A DNA stretch of 64,000 bases from Microbacterium sp. A20 (GCF_004794515.1 NZ_SSDF01000090.1:173284-237283), one strand, 5' to 3'; counted from the stretch's first letter, positions 44,718-55,026 are shown. Notes: generated by a model from the letters alone, not told the origin. Numbers and translations: made by a program.

Positions 44718-44846
44718 ACTCTCCACACGGTTCGCGCCGACGACGTCGCGAACGGGTCTGCGTCCTGCCATCCAGGCGTTGCCGGGCCGTGGCGATCCTC
44801 GCGGTCGTGCTCAATCACCTCCGTCCCACCAGGTCACGGGGATCCG
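44718..44846 (+). pseudogene. Decayed remnant of an acyltransferase-3 (OafA-like) gene
   Basis: In the gap before glf, one frame (from 44783) encodes RAVAILAVVLNHLRPTR, a close match to the first helix of OafA-like acyltransferases. The preceding codons in another frame (44770-44781) encode IQAL, the residues expected just before it; one extra base at 44782 separates them. Further upstream a third frame gives an uninterrupted but unrecognised leader. There is no start codon, and the sequence breaks off after about 20 codons. I read it as a fragment left after deletion of a gene, which is inference. Confidence 0.45.
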
Positions 44847-44856
44847 CGCTGGCTGA

Positions 44857-46026
<1,170 letters not shown>

Positions 46027-46036
46027 ACTCGACATC

Positions 46037-46855
46037 GTGAGTCACGCTGCTGTCGGGGCGCCCGGGACGCCCCGGCGCTATCTGCATTCGCTGTGGCTGC
46101 TGTCGGCCCGCGACCTCAAGGTCCGCTATTCGACCAGCTTCCTCGGCTACCTCTGGTCGGTGCTGGATCCGCTCGTGATGAGCGCGATCTACTGGTTCGT
46201 CTTCACGCAGATCTTCCAGCGCGACGTCGGTGAAGAGCCGTACATCATCTTCCTGATCAGTGCGCTGCTCCCATGGGTGTGGTTCAACGCCTCCGTGTCC
46301 GACTTCACCCGGGCGTTCAAGAAGGATGCCCGTCTCGTGAGATCGACCTCGATCCCGCGGTCGATCTGGGTGAACCGGATCGTGCTCAGCAAGGGCATCG
46401 AGTACCTTTTCTCGTTGCCGGTTCTCGTGCTGTTCATCATCGTGAACCTCGTCGTGGAGCTCGACCCGAATCAGACGGTGCAGGTCGGCTGGGGAATCCT
46501 CTGGATGCCGGTGGCCGTGCTCCTGCAGACGATCCTGCTGGTCGGGCTGGGGCTCCTGGTGGCGCCCCTGTGCGTGCTCTTCGTCGACCTGGAGCGCACG
46601 ACCGCGCTGATCCTGCGAGCGATGTTCTATGCGACGCCGATCATCTACAACGTGACCGATCTCCCCGGCATCTTCCAGACGCTCGGAGCATTCAACCCGC
46701 TCGCGGGAATCTTCATGCTCTACCGGATGCCCTTCTTCCCCGACCAGTGGAACCCGTTCACGCTGACGATCAGCGTCCTGATGAGTCTGCTGATCCTGGC
46801 GCTCGGCATCTGGACCTTCCGCAGCCTGGAGCGACCAGTGCTGAAGGAGCTGTGA
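46037..46855 (+). CDS. ABC-2 polysaccharide export permease (Wzm-like, second pair)
   Basis: The 272-residue membrane protein has six helices. The conserved entry LWLLSARDLKVRYSTSFLGYLW lies near residue 17, and KDARLVRSTSIPRSIWVNR near 95 is the usual cytoplasmic loop. It is closer than the first pair to the permease co-encoded with galactan genes in mycobacteria (Rv3783 type), judging by context rather than alignment. It is the probable exporter of the Galf polymer. The stop overlaps the ATPase start. Confidence 0.88.
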   Translation: MSHAAVGAPGTPRRYLHSLWLLSARDLKVRYSTSFLGYLWSVLDPLVMSAIYWFVFTQIFQRDVGEEPYIIFLISALLPWVWFNASVSDFTRAFKKDARLVRSTSIPRSIWVNRIVLSKGIEYLFSLPVLVLFIIVNLVVELDPNQTVQVGWGILWMPVAVLLQTILLVGLGLLVAPLCVLFVDLERTTALILRAMFYATPIIYNVTDLPGIFQTLGAFNPLAGIFMLYRMPFFPDQWNPFTLTISVLMSLLILALGIWTFRSLERPVLKEL

Positions 46856-47589
46856 TGTCCTCGGCGATCGAAGTGCAGAATCTCGGCGTCCATTTCCGTC
46901 GGAACAGGCGGGGCAGCCGCAGCTTCAAGGACCTTTTCGCTGGTGCTTCGCGGCGGTCGCGTCCCGGCGAGTTCTGGGCGCTGCGCAACGTGTCGTTCTC
47001 GGTGCAGCCGGGCGAGTCGATCGGGGTCGTCGGACGCAACGGGCAGGGAAAGTCCACGCTTCTCCGGTTGGTCGCCAAGGTGCTGCTCCCCGACGAGGGC
47101 ACGGTCACGGTGAACGGGGGAGTCGCCCCCCTGATCGAGATCACCGGTGGCTTCGTGGGAGACCTCACGGTGCGGGAGAACGTGCGCCTGACTTCGGGAC
47201 TCCACGGGATGTCGCGCGAGGAGGTCTCGCGCCGCTACGACGGCATCATCGAGTTCGCCGAGCTCGCCGGGTTCGAGGACACGCCCTACAAGCATCTCTC
47301 GAACGGCATGAAGGTCCGCCTCGCGTTCGCCGTCGTGTCCCAGCTCGATGAGCCGATCCTGCTGGTAGACGAGGTCCTCGCCGTGGGCGACAAGGCTTTC
47401 CGCGACAAGTGCTACAAGCGGATCGACGAACTGCTCGCCGAGGGGCGGACGTTATTCTTCGTCAGTCACAACGAGCGCGACCTCCGACGGTTCTGCACCC
47501 GCGGGCTCTACCTCGACAAGGGCGAGCTCGCGCTCGATGCGCCGATCGCCGAGGTGCTCGACCGCTACAACGCCGACTACGCGGTGTAG
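46855..47589 (+). CDS. ABC-2 polysaccharide export ATPase (Wzt-like, second pair)
   Basis: The 244-residue ATPase has Walker A GRNGQGKST near residue 60, signature LSNGMKVRLAF near 146, Walker B ILLVDEVLAVGDKAF near 164 and switch His in FVSHNERDLRRF near 202. Like the first pair it lacks a C-terminal glycan-binding domain, matching the short mycobacterial galactan exporter ATPase. ATG 46855 (AAGGAG six bases upstream) is preferred to GTG 46852. It is convergent with the GlfT operon. Confidence 0.9.
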   Translation: MSSAIEVQNLGVHFRRNRRGSRSFKDLFAGASRRSRPGEFWALRNVSFSVQPGESIGVVGRNGQGKSTLLRLVAKVLLPDEGTVTVNGGVAPLIEITGGFVGDLTVRENVRLTSGLHGMSREEVSRRYDGIIEFAELAGFEDTPYKHLSNGMKVRLAFAVVSQLDEPILLVDEVLAVGDKAFRDKCYKRIDELLAEGRTLFFVSHNERDLRRFCTRGLYLDKGELALDAPIAEVLDRYNADYAV

Positions 47590-47622
47590 CGGTCAGCACT
47601 CGAGAGCTGATCGGTGGTCCGC

Positions 47623-48228
47623 TCAGAGCCCCGCCAGACTCCGCAGCGCGTTGACGGACTGCCGTGCGGCATCGACGGCCCCGGCGACACCGGACTCGTT
47701 CGTGATCGCGGTACGGAGTTGCGTGAGACGCTGTGCGTAGTCCGTCACGCCGTCGTACCACTTCGAGGCGATGGAGGAGGGCGCCTGGGCGTCCGACAGC
47801 CGCTGCGCATCCTGCTGCAGCGTGTCGACGACGGGGAGCGCGTCCTGCCCGCTCGCGCCCGCGATGATGTCGAGCCCGCGGGGTGCCGAGTTCAGCCAAC
47901 CGCTCACCTGACCGCGGAACACCTCCATGGTGGGGTCGGTCGCGGGGGGAGGCGTGAGGGCTGGGGTCGGCTCCGGCTCAGGAGCGGTGGTCGCCGTCGG
48001 GGTGGGCGTGGGTGTCGGCGTCGACGTGGGAGTCGCGGTCGGCGTCGGTGATGCGGACTCGGATGGGGTGGGAGAGTCGCCCCGCGGCAGGAGGAAGAAG
48101 AGCAGCAGGCCCACGGCCACGAGAGCGGCCACCGAGAGACCGACGATGAGCCACACCCGTCCGGTCCGCTTCGGCTGCGGAGGCAGTGGCGCCCAGCGCA
48201 GCTCCGGCTGCGATTCGTCCACCGTCAT
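47623..48228 (-). CDS. Membrane-anchored protein with Pro/Thr-rich stalk
   Basis: The 201-residue protein has a cytoplasmic segment with PPQPKR, one membrane helix (about 25-48) and a low-complexity PT repeat stalk (about 53-97). A small helical extracytoplasmic domain (about 98-201) contains WLNSAPRGLDIIAG and ASKWYDGVTDYAQRLTQLR. No known domain is recognised. It is the last gene of the glfT2-glfT1 operon, overlapping by ATGA, so it may help assemble or anchor the galactan outside the membrane. That function is guesswork. GGAGG directly precedes ATG 48228. Confidence 0.72.
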   Translation of the reverse strand: MTVDESQPELRWAPLPPQPKRTGRVWLIVGLSVAALVAVGLLLFFLLPRGDSPTPSESASPTPTATPTSTPTPTPTPTATTAPEPEPTPALTPPPATDPTMEVFRGQVSGWLNSAPRGLDIIAGASGQDALPVVDTLQQDAQRLSDAQAPSSIASKWYDGVTDYAQRLTQLRTAITNESGVAGAVDAARQSVNALRSLAGL

Positions 48229-49187
48229 CCCTCCAGAGGCGGCATCGGCTGCCAGCTGCGGTCGCGGCCGGCCTTGCCGCCGTCGCGGATGCCGCGGAAG
48301 AGGTTGCTCGTGCCGCGCACGGTCCGCTCGACGAACACGAGCCGGATGAGTTCCTTGAAGAAGGTCGCCGCGGTACCGAGGCCGAAGAGCACCGGGTTGT
48401 AGACGCCGTGGACGCGGTAATACTGCTTGATGAATCCGCGGTTGCGCATGATGTAGTAGCGATACGCGTTGCTCGACGCGTTCATGTGGCGGATGCCCAT
48501 GTCCCACTGCTTGATCTCACGGGTGCGGCGCAGCACGAATTCGTCCACGATCACGGCGGTGGTCAGGCGCGAGGCCAGCCAGCCGTACATCTGGTCGTCC
48601 CAGTAGATGAAGAACCGGGGATCGGGCAGGCCGATCTGCTGCACGATCGAGCGATGGATGAACATGCCCTCGAAGCAGCCGCTGTTCATCTCCTTGTAGC
48701 CCGTCTCGTCGAAGCCGGACGGAGCGAAGGGGATCGGGATGCCCATGCGCTCGGCGATGCGGTACTGCCAGTAGAACTCGCTGCCGTCGTAGTCGAAGCG
48801 GCGGCCCTGGATGCTCTTGAACCTGCTGCTCCAGGCGCCCATCTTCGCGAGCCCCTCGGTGAGGACTTCGACGTCGTCGTCCATCATCCAGATCCACTCG
48901 GAGCCGAGCTCGTACGCGGTGCGCATGCCCTCGCTGAAGCCGCCGGAGCCGCCGGTGTTCTTCTCGAGTCGCCGGTACACGATCTCGGTGCCGATGTCCT
49001 CGCGGAACGACTCGACGACGTCGGTGGTGTCGTCCGCCGAGGCGTTGTCGATGACCACGACGTGGCCGGGTTTGGGGTCCATCGCGGTGATGCTCGTGAG
49101 CAGACCCGAGAGCAGGTGAGAGCGGTTGAAGGTGACGATGACGATCGTCGCGGACGCGGGGTCGAATGCAGCGGGCGCCGCGGTCAT
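48225..49187 (-). CDS. GlfT1-like galactofuranosyltransferase
   Basis: The 320-residue GT2 enzyme has IVIVTFNRSHLLSGLL near residue 14, NTGGSGGFSEGM near 77, the metal site MDDDVE (102-107) and YWDDQMYGW (195-203) supplying the catalytic acids. A basic, amphipathic C-terminal part follows. The layout resembles mycobacterial GlfT1, which adds the first Galf residues to the lipid-linked primer. Overlap with glfT2 and nearby glf support this; a rhamnosyltransferase of the WbbL type is the main alternative. ATG 49187 has AGGAG upstream and overlaps the glfT2 stop by ATGA. Confidence 0.78.
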   Translation of the reverse strand: MTAAPAAFDPASATIVIVTFNRSHLLSGLLTSITAMDPKPGHVVVIDNASADDTTDVVESFREDIGTEIVYRRLEKNTGGSGGFSEGMRTAYELGSEWIWMMDDDVEVLTEGLAKMGAWSSRFKSIQGRRFDYDGSEFYWQYRIAERMGIPIPFAPSGFDETGYKEMNSGCFEGMFIHRSIVQQIGLPDPRFFIYWDDQMYGWLASRLTTAVIVDEFVLRRTREIKQWDMGIRHMNASSNAYRYYIMRNRGFIKQYYRVHGVYNPVLFGLGTAATFFKELIRLVFVERTVRGTSNLFRGIRDGGKAGRDRSWQPMPPLEG

Positions 49188-51094
49188 GCCTTCTCCTCGA
49201 AGATCTGCTGCCAGGATTGGGGTGAGACGAGATCGGGCAGCGCCTCGCGGTACTGCTTCTGCAACTCCGGCCAGCGCCGGCGGAGTTCCGCATGCAGCCG
49301 CACCGTGTCTCGCAGCATCCGCCGGTACTTCGCGCGGTCGCGCGTGTAGATGTTCTTCCCGGAGCCGTCGGCGGCGCTCACCAGCGCGCTGTCGAACGCC
49401 GGGACACGCCACCAGTGCGCATCCTCCTTGCCGAATTCGACCTCTGGCTGCGCGATGTTCGCCGGGGCCGGGCGGTGGAGGAAGTGCGAGGTCAGGGTGG
49501 AGAGGGTGAACAACCGCAGCCGGAGCCCCTTCGGGCTGTCCAGGTCGTTCTTCGGGAGCTGCTTGTACACCTGGCGGCCACGTCGCGAATGCAGCACGGC
49601 GGACGGGTCGCGGTGCACGATCGTCTCCGGGAAATCGGCCGCGAGGGAACGCGCGGCGGGCATGGCGGTCGCGAGGTTGCGGCGCATGTGCTCGGGCCCG
49701 GACAGGATGTCGCGCAGGGCTTGCGCACGCAGTGCCACGGGGTAGTACTGCATCATCATGAGGTGCTTGAGGTCGACGCGGCGACTGTGGACGAGCAGCC
49801 GGCCGCCCCGCGGCGCGTTCGAGTGCAGGAGCCCGGCCACGATGCGGTTTCGGGCATGGAAATACGCCTGCCAGTCGATCGAGTCGTCCTTGTTGACCCA
49901 CGAGATGTGCCAGAGCGCGACGCCGGGCATCGACACCGTCGGGAAGCCCGCCTCACCCGCACGGAGACAGAATTCGGCATCGTCCCACTTGATGAAAGCG
50001 GGAAGCGACAGCCCCACCTTGCGGATCGCGTCGAGAGGGATGAGGCACATCCACCAGCCGTTGTAGTCGGCATCCATGCGCATGTGCAGGAGCGTGGACT
50101 GCCGCAGGTTCGAGACGCCGAAGTCGTGCGGCATCTTCTCCTGGTAGAGGTTGCGCCACATGAAGGGGTGATCGTCCACGACCTCGGCCCAGCCGTGGAG
50201 CTTCGGGCGGTCGAGCAGGTCGAACATGTGCCCGCCGACCAGCACCGGGGTGGTCGCGTACTGGCCGAAGACGATCGAGCGACGCAGGGACTCCGGTTCG
50301 AGGCGCACATCATCGTCGAGCAGCTGCACGAAGTCGCTGTCGGGGCGCTGAAGCGTCTCGTGCATGGCCCGGGCGAATCCTCCGGACCCACCGAGGTTGT
50401 CCTGACGGATCACCTGGAGCGTCTCACCGAGGGTCGCGGCGACGTCGTCGTAGCCCTCCTGATCCGCGACGAGCTGGGTCCCCTGATCGATCAGGAAGAT
50501 ACGATCCACGAACTCCAGCGCATCCGGCGACGCCGCCAGTGCGCGAAGAGTCTCCACACAGTAGTCCGGCTTGTTGTAGGTGGTGATGCCGAGCGAGGCC
50601 TTGCCGGTGCGCGTCGGTTCCTGCTCTGTCGTCCATTCCGCACCCTCGAGCACGGCCGGCTTCTCATCGGCGACGATGTCGAACCAGATCCAGCCGCCGT
50701 CGCTGTACTGCGTGAGCTCGAGATCGAAAGACGTCGTCGCCTCGCCCGTCACCTCACGCGTGGCGACGCGCTGGCGGACGCCAGATCCGTTGGAGCGGTA
50801 CACCAGGATCGTCGCCGGCCCGGTCGTGCGCACCGTGAGCTGCACCTGTCGGACGCTCGTCCAGTGCTGCCAGTAGGACGCGGGGAAGGCGTTGAAGTAC
50901 GTCCCCATCGACACGCGCCGCCCGGCCACGATGCGGGCGCGATGCCGACCGAGGATGTTCCCGAGGTGGGCGCGATTCGAGACGCGGACGGGTTCGTCCT
51001 CGATCACGGACCAGGTCTCCGGGTCGGCGTAGAGCGGAAGGAGGTCGGGGTCGCGATCAAGTGGGAAGACGACGTTCTGAAGGACGTGGGCCAC
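49184..51094 (-). CDS. glfT2: Galactofuranosyltransferase GlfT2
   Basis: The 636-residue enzyme polymerises the galactofuranan. It has an N-terminal beta-sandwich (about 1-150) and a GT-A domain with LGITTYNKPDYCVETL near residue 172, NLGGSGGFARAM near 235 and the Mn-binding QLLDDDVRLEPES near 259. KWDDAEFCLRAG near 370 (catalytic acids), ALWHISW (about 392-398) and a helical C-terminal domain follow. Length and order match mycobacterial GlfT2 (about 637 residues), known to alternate beta-1,5 and beta-1,6 Galf links. GTG 51094 has GGAG nine bases upstream. It heads a three-gene operon. Confidence 0.92.
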   Translation of the reverse strand: MAHVLQNVVFPLDRDPDLLPLYADPETWSVIEDEPVRVSNRAHLGNILGRHRARIVAGRRVSMGTYFNAFPASYWQHWTSVRQVQLTVRTTGPATILVYRSNGSGVRQRVATREVTGEATTSFDLELTQYSDGGWIWFDIVADEKPAVLEGAEWTTEQEPTRTGKASLGITTYNKPDYCVETLRALAASPDALEFVDRIFLIDQGTQLVADQEGYDDVAATLGETLQVIRQDNLGGSGGFARAMHETLQRPDSDFVQLLDDDVRLEPESLRRSIVFGQYATTPVLVGGHMFDLLDRPKLHGWAEVVDDHPFMWRNLYQEKMPHDFGVSNLRQSTLLHMRMDADYNGWWMCLIPLDAIRKVGLSLPAFIKWDDAEFCLRAGEAGFPTVSMPGVALWHISWVNKDDSIDWQAYFHARNRIVAGLLHSNAPRGGRLLVHSRRVDLKHLMMMQYYPVALRAQALRDILSGPEHMRRNLATAMPAARSLAADFPETIVHRDPSAVLHSRRGRQVYKQLPKNDLDSPKGLRLRLFTLSTLTSHFLHRPAPANIAQPEVEFGKEDAHWWRVPAFDSALVSAADGSGKNIYTRDRAKYRRMLRDTVRLHAELRRRWPELQKQYREALPDLVSPQSWQQIFEEKA

Positions 51095-51229
51095 TGGCAG
51101 GTTCTCCGATGTTGGTGCCGCAGACCACTGTCAGAGGACAGTGCGGGACTCGACGAGCAGTGAGTAGCCTACCGTCGATGACCTTCGCATCTGCGGAGAG
51201 TCGCCCGGTGACCCCTCGGATGCGCTGGG

Positions 51230-51235
51230 TAGACT
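51230..51235 (+). promoter_or_regulatory. -10 element (TAGACT), leaderless start of galE
   Basis: TAGACT ends 7 nt before ATG 51243. GGTGAC lies 17 nt upstream of it as a possible -35. Confidence 0.6.
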
Positions 51236-51242
51236 GACCGCG

Positions 51243-52232
51243 ATGAAGGTACTGATCACCGGCGGCGCCGGCTACATTGGCTCAACCGTCGCGACGGCAT
51301 GCATCGAAGCCGGAATCGAGGTCGTCATCCTCGACGACCTCTCCACGGGGCTTCGATCCTTCGGTGAGGGCCGCAACCTCTACGTCGGCGACATCGCCGA
51401 CGGAGCCACGGTGGATGCCCTGCTCGCGGATCACCCCGACATCGACGCGGTGATCCACTGCGCTGCCCGCATCGTGGTTCCGGAGTCGGTCGCCGACCCC
51501 CTCGGGTATTACGACGCCAACGTGGGCAAGACGATCCTGTTGCTCCAGCGCCTGCGCGACGCCGGGATCCCACGCATCGTGTTCAGCTCTTCGGCATCCG
51601 TCTACGCGGGTGAGACGGGCGACGGCGTGGACGAGGGCGGCAGGCTCGCACCGTCGAGTCCGTACGCCAAGACGAAGGCTATGGTCGAGCAGATCCTCGA
51701 CGACGCCGCGACGGCGGGCGACTTCCGTGCGATCGCGCTCCGCTACTTCAACCCGATCGGCGCTGACCCGCGACTGCGCACCGGTCTGCAGAATCCGACA
51801 CCCTCGCACGCGCTGGGGAAGATCATGCAGGCGCGCGCGACCGGGGAGCCCTTCACGATCACGGGAACGGACTGGACGACGCGCGACGGCTCCGGTCTCC
51901 GCGACTACATCCACGTCTGGGACCTCGCTCTCGCGCATGTCGCAGCCGTGCAGAAGTTCGACGAGGTCGCCACGCCCGACGGCCCGTATCAGGTGATCAA
52001 CCTCGGTACAGGAGACGGCGTGACCGTGCGCGAGCTCGTCGCGGCGTTCGAGCGGGTGACGGGCGAGCCGCTTCCGGTGACGGAGACCGACCGCCGCCCC
52101 GGGGATCAGGCCGGTGCGTTCGCGATCGTGGACCGCGCGGCAGCGGTCCTGCAGTGGCGCGCACAACGCTCGGTCGACGACGGGGTCCGCGACGCGATCG
52201 CCTGGGCGGAGAAGCTGCGCGCCACGCTCTGA
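51243..52232 (+). CDS. galE: UDP-glucose 4-epimerase
   Basis: The 329-residue short-chain dehydrogenase-type epimerase has NAD motif GGAGYIGS near residue 7, the catalytic Ser in FSSSASVYAG and the YAKTK motif (Tyr and Lys) near 141. RDYIHVWDLALAHV near 220 and a NLGTGDGVTVRELV segment near 257 are typical of GalE. It makes UDP-Gal, which glf turns into UDP-Galf. It is divergent from glfT2 across a 148-bp gap. Confidence 0.93.
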   Translation: MKVLITGGAGYIGSTVATACIEAGIEVVILDDLSTGLRSFGEGRNLYVGDIADGATVDALLADHPDIDAVIHCAARIVVPESVADPLGYYDANVGKTILLLQRLRDAGIPRIVFSSSASVYAGETGDGVDEGGRLAPSSPYAKTKAMVEQILDDAATAGDFRAIALRYFNPIGADPRLRTGLQNPTPSHALGKIMQARATGEPFTITGTDWTTRDGSGLRDYIHVWDLALAHVAAVQKFDEVATPDGPYQVINLGTGDGVTVRELVAAFERVTGEPLPVTETDRRPGDQAGAFAIVDRAAAVLQWRAQRSVDDGVRDAIAWAEKLRATL

Positions 52233-52253
52233 CCGCCGGGGTCCTCCGGCTGG

Positions 52254-53552
52254 TCACACCTCGGAGCGCAGCGTCGGGATCGTGCCCGTGTGGGCGGCGT
52301 CGATGTTCTCCCGCCAGGAGCGCGACTGTCCGGCGCGCAACGCGCACAGCACGAGCATGAACCACCCGGCGCCCACCAGGGTGAAGCTCTCGAACATCGA
52401 GTCGACGGCGAGCGTGACCAGGATGATCGGCGTCCACGCATAGACGACCGACCGTCGCACGCTCGCGACCAGCCAGGAGCGGATCAGCGCCACCCCGCCG
52501 AGGAGGAGGAGGAGCACGAGCCCCGCAGCCCCGAGTTGGAGCAGCACGTCGAAGAACGCGTTCAACGCGCTCTGGTGATGGTCCTCGAGCTGGAAGTTGA
52601 TGTACGTGAACGGGTACTCGCCGCGTGCCCAGTCGCCGAACCAGCCCCACCCCTGGATCGGTTTGACGGCGACGAAGTCGAGGATCGTGTTCCAGAGCGA
52701 CGCGCGCATCGAGAAGTCCGAGCCGGCGTCGAGCAGCGCGATGATCTGATGGCGCAACGCGAACGCGATCGTGAGTGCGAGCGCGACCAGGATGCCGAGC
52801 ATCCACTGCACCAGATTGCGTCGCGCCGGCGACGTGTGCCGCACGATCGTGAGGGCGAGCGTGACGATTCCGACGGCGACGGCGAGCACGAGCACCGTGG
52901 GGGAGGCAGAGAGGAAAGCGAGCGACCCCGCGAGACCGATCGACACCACGGCGAGGGGAGAGTTCACAGACTGCGTCCGCCACTCGATCACGAAAGTGAT
53001 CAGGGCGATCACGGCGACGAACCCGAGCATGTTGCGGCTGCCGAACAAGCCCTGCACCGGGCCGCCGGCGGCGAGATTGCCCTGGATCGAGAGGAAGGTG
53101 AACGGCAGGTCGAGCAGCACCCCGGAGAGGATCTCCACCCCGAGTGAGACGGCCAGGAGCACGCGGAGGGTGTCGCCGATGGCCCGCACGGTCTGCAGCG
53201 TGTCGCGGATGTGGCCGATCGTGATCGCGAGGAACGCATAGCCGAACAGCGACATCCACCCGAAGAACGTATCCGAGCGATCCGTGGTCCAGACCATGCT
53301 CACCAGCGCCCAACCGAGGAAGGCGAACAGCGACGAGGGAGCGATCCGCAACGGCGAGAGCTCGTCGCGTCGCACCCAGAGGATCGCCGCGCCCAGGACG
53401 CACAGCACCGCGATGACGGTGGCCAGAGTGACCGCCGAGGTCATCCGTCCGATCGCGTACGAGCCGAAGATGGCGGTGAGCGCAGCGAGGGCGAAGGCTC
53501 GCGCGAGCTCCACCGAACCGAGCAGTCGGACCAGCGGGCGGGCCGACGTCAC
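52254..53552 (-). CDS. O-antigen ligase/polymerase-like membrane protein (second in operon)
   Basis: The 432-residue protein has about ten to twelve helices and a periplasmic loop between late helices with WGWFGDWARGEYPFTYINFQ near residue 295, followed by HHQSALNAFFDVLLQLG near 320. The conserved HxxxxN-type loop fits the WaaL/Wzy superfamily, which joins or polymerises lipid-linked glycans outside the membrane. GTG 53552 overlaps the upstream stop by GTGA. The longer open frame to 54710 is an overlap artefact. Confidence 0.8.
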   Translation of the reverse strand: MTSARPLVRLLGSVELARAFALAALTAIFGSYAIGRMTSAVTLATVIAVLCVLGAAILWVRRDELSPLRIAPSSLFAFLGWALVSMVWTTDRSDTFFGWMSLFGYAFLAITIGHIRDTLQTVRAIGDTLRVLLAVSLGVEILSGVLLDLPFTFLSIQGNLAAGGPVQGLFGSRNMLGFVAVIALITFVIEWRTQSVNSPLAVVSIGLAGSLAFLSASPTVLVLAVAVGIVTLALTIVRHTSPARRNLVQWMLGILVALALTIAFALRHQIIALLDAGSDFSMRASLWNTILDFVAVKPIQGWGWFGDWARGEYPFTYINFQLEDHHQSALNAFFDVLLQLGAAGLVLLLLLGGVALIRSWLVASVRRSVVYAWTPIILVTLAVDSMFESFTLVGAGWFMLVLCALRAGQSRSWRENIDAAHTGTIPTLRSEV

Positions 53553-54964
53553 GGCACCCGCCGTTGCCGCGTGCCGCGTTCGAAGACCAGATCCCGTTCC
53601 CCGACGCCCACCAGGGGCACCGACTTCAGCTTGAAGGACAGGAGCACCAGGAGCATCCAGCCCCAGAGCATGATCGGCGTGGACTCCGAGAATCCCTGTA
53701 CCAGCAGCACCACGGTGAACAGGCTCGGCAGCAGGGTCAGCGGGGAGAACGGCCGCTTGGCGTGGAGATCCCACCGGGGCCGGTCGACGGCGAAGAACCA
53801 GGAGCGCCACAGCAGGCTCAGGTACGCGATTCCCATCAGGATCACGCCCAGCACGCCGAGCTGGAACAGCACGTCGAGCCACATGTTGTGCGCGTGGAAC
53901 ACGGTGATGCCGTGGTCGACGATCCAGCGGTCGAACGCCGGGTCCGTCGGGATCCAGGGACTGGAGAACCCGTTGCCGAAGAGGGGGTGCTCTCGCACCC
54001 GCTCGAGCACCTTCGCCCAGATCAGGTCGGAGCGCCCGGTGAGGTCGGAGCTGCGCCCGACGAGGCCGAGCAGCGGCTCGCGCAGCAGCCAGACCGCCGC
54101 GGCGGCCAGCGCCGTGCCGCCGATCGCCGTCACATAGATGCGCGTGCGTGCCCCCGGAGTGCGGGCACGGCGCATCAGCAGGGCGACCAGGAGCACCAGT
54201 GCGGCGGCAGCCGCGCACGCGAGCGCGGTCACCGACGACGTGCGCAGCAGGAAGTACGCCGCGAGCAGCATCCACAGAGCCAGTGTGGTGCGCCAGCGCG
54301 CGCGAGCGGCGAACAGCACGCCGAAGGTGATGATCGCGAACAGGGAGATGATCGCCAGGAGGTTGGCGTTGCCGACGATCCCCTGGATCCTCCCGCCGTC
54401 GAACAGGTTGTCTCTGACCCAGTACCACTGGGGGTCGATCTCGCCCTCCGGCAGCGTCGCGAAGTTCGGCAGCAGCGGCCCGTGCAGGACGAGGGAGACC
54501 CACAGCTCGATCGCCAGCGACAACCCGAGGATCCACTTGAAGGCGGAGGACAGCGCCCGGATGATCTCGTGCCAGGTGAGCACATGGGCGATGAACAGAC
54601 CGTTCACGGTGACGGCGGCCAGGAGTACCCAGGTGATCAGGGTCGGTCCTCGCCATTGGGACCACGCGACCGAGACGAGGGCCAGGGTGGTGTATCCCAT
54701 CGCCGTCCACGGCAGGCGGCGCCAGCGGAACGGCTGCGGGCGGTTGCGCGCGAGCATCGGGACGCCGATGCCGAGCGTCGCGAGAGTGAAGAGGACGAGG
54801 GTGACCGCGGCGCCCTCCATGCCGACCAGGTTGTACACCGCGGTGTGCGCGAAGGTCACGATGAGAACGAGGATCACGTAGCCGCGCAGCAGAAGGTGCC
54901 CCGTCGACTCGCGCTCCGGCGCCGTGGGCGGGGCTGTCACCGGGTGCTTGGTGTACTGGGCCAT
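53549..54964 (-). CDS. O-antigen ligase/polymerase-like membrane protein (first in operon)
   Basis: The 471-residue paralogue of the next gene has about twelve helices and the large outer loop characteristic of the family: HPLFGNGFSSPWIPTDPAFD near residue 320 and VFHAHNMWLDVLFQLGVLG near 347, with the HNxxLD motif of WaaL/Wzy proteins. Two such proteins in tandem suggest two different polymers, or a polymerase plus a ligase. ATG 54964 has TAGCCT 7 nt upstream. Confidence 0.83.
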   Translation of the reverse strand: MAQYTKHPVTAPPTAPERESTGHLLLRGYVILVLIVTFAHTAVYNLVGMEGAAVTLVLFTLATLGIGVPMLARNRPQPFRWRRLPWTAMGYTTLALVSVAWSQWRGPTLITWVLLAAVTVNGLFIAHVLTWHEIIRALSSAFKWILGLSLAIELWVSLVLHGPLLPNFATLPEGEIDPQWYWVRDNLFDGGRIQGIVGNANLLAIISLFAIITFGVLFAARARWRTTLALWMLLAAYFLLRTSSVTALACAAAAALVLLVALLMRRARTPGARTRIYVTAIGGTALAAAAVWLLREPLLGLVGRSSDLTGRSDLIWAKVLERVREHPLFGNGFSSPWIPTDPAFDRWIVDHGITVFHAHNMWLDVLFQLGVLGVILMGIAYLSLLWRSWFFAVDRPRWDLHAKRPFSPLTLLPSLFTVVLLVQGFSESTPIMLWGWMLLVLLSFKLKSVPLVGVGERDLVFERGTRQRRVP

Positions 54965-54971
54965 CGCGTTC

Positions 54972-54977
54972 AGGCTA
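54972..54977 (-). promoter_or_regulatory. -10 element (TAGCCT), leaderless start of the ligase-like operon
   Basis: Minus-strand TAGCCT ends 7 nt before ATG 54964, divergent from the manA promoter 44 bp away. Confidence 0.6.
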
Positions 54978-55020
54978 CCGCGCCGCGCTCGGCACGTGCC
55001 TGAACGCCGCAGCGCGGCTC

Positions 55021-55026
55021 TACGCT
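55021..55026 (+). promoter_or_regulatory. -10 element (TACGCT), leaderless start of manA
   Basis: TACGCT ends 6 nt before ATG 55033. Confidence 0.6.

Noticed and set aside
47937..48075. Low-complexity C/G/T-rich stretch considered as a DNA satellite
   Set aside because: Encodes the Pro/Thr stalk of the membrane protein; ordinary coding low complexity.
49292..51163. 623-codon plus-strand open frame
   Set aside because: Exact antisense shadow of glfT2.
52254..54710. 818-codon version of the second ligase-like protein
   Set aside because: The extra N-terminal part is a frame-shifted shadow of the first ligase-like gene; GTG 53552 gives a normal membrane protein.
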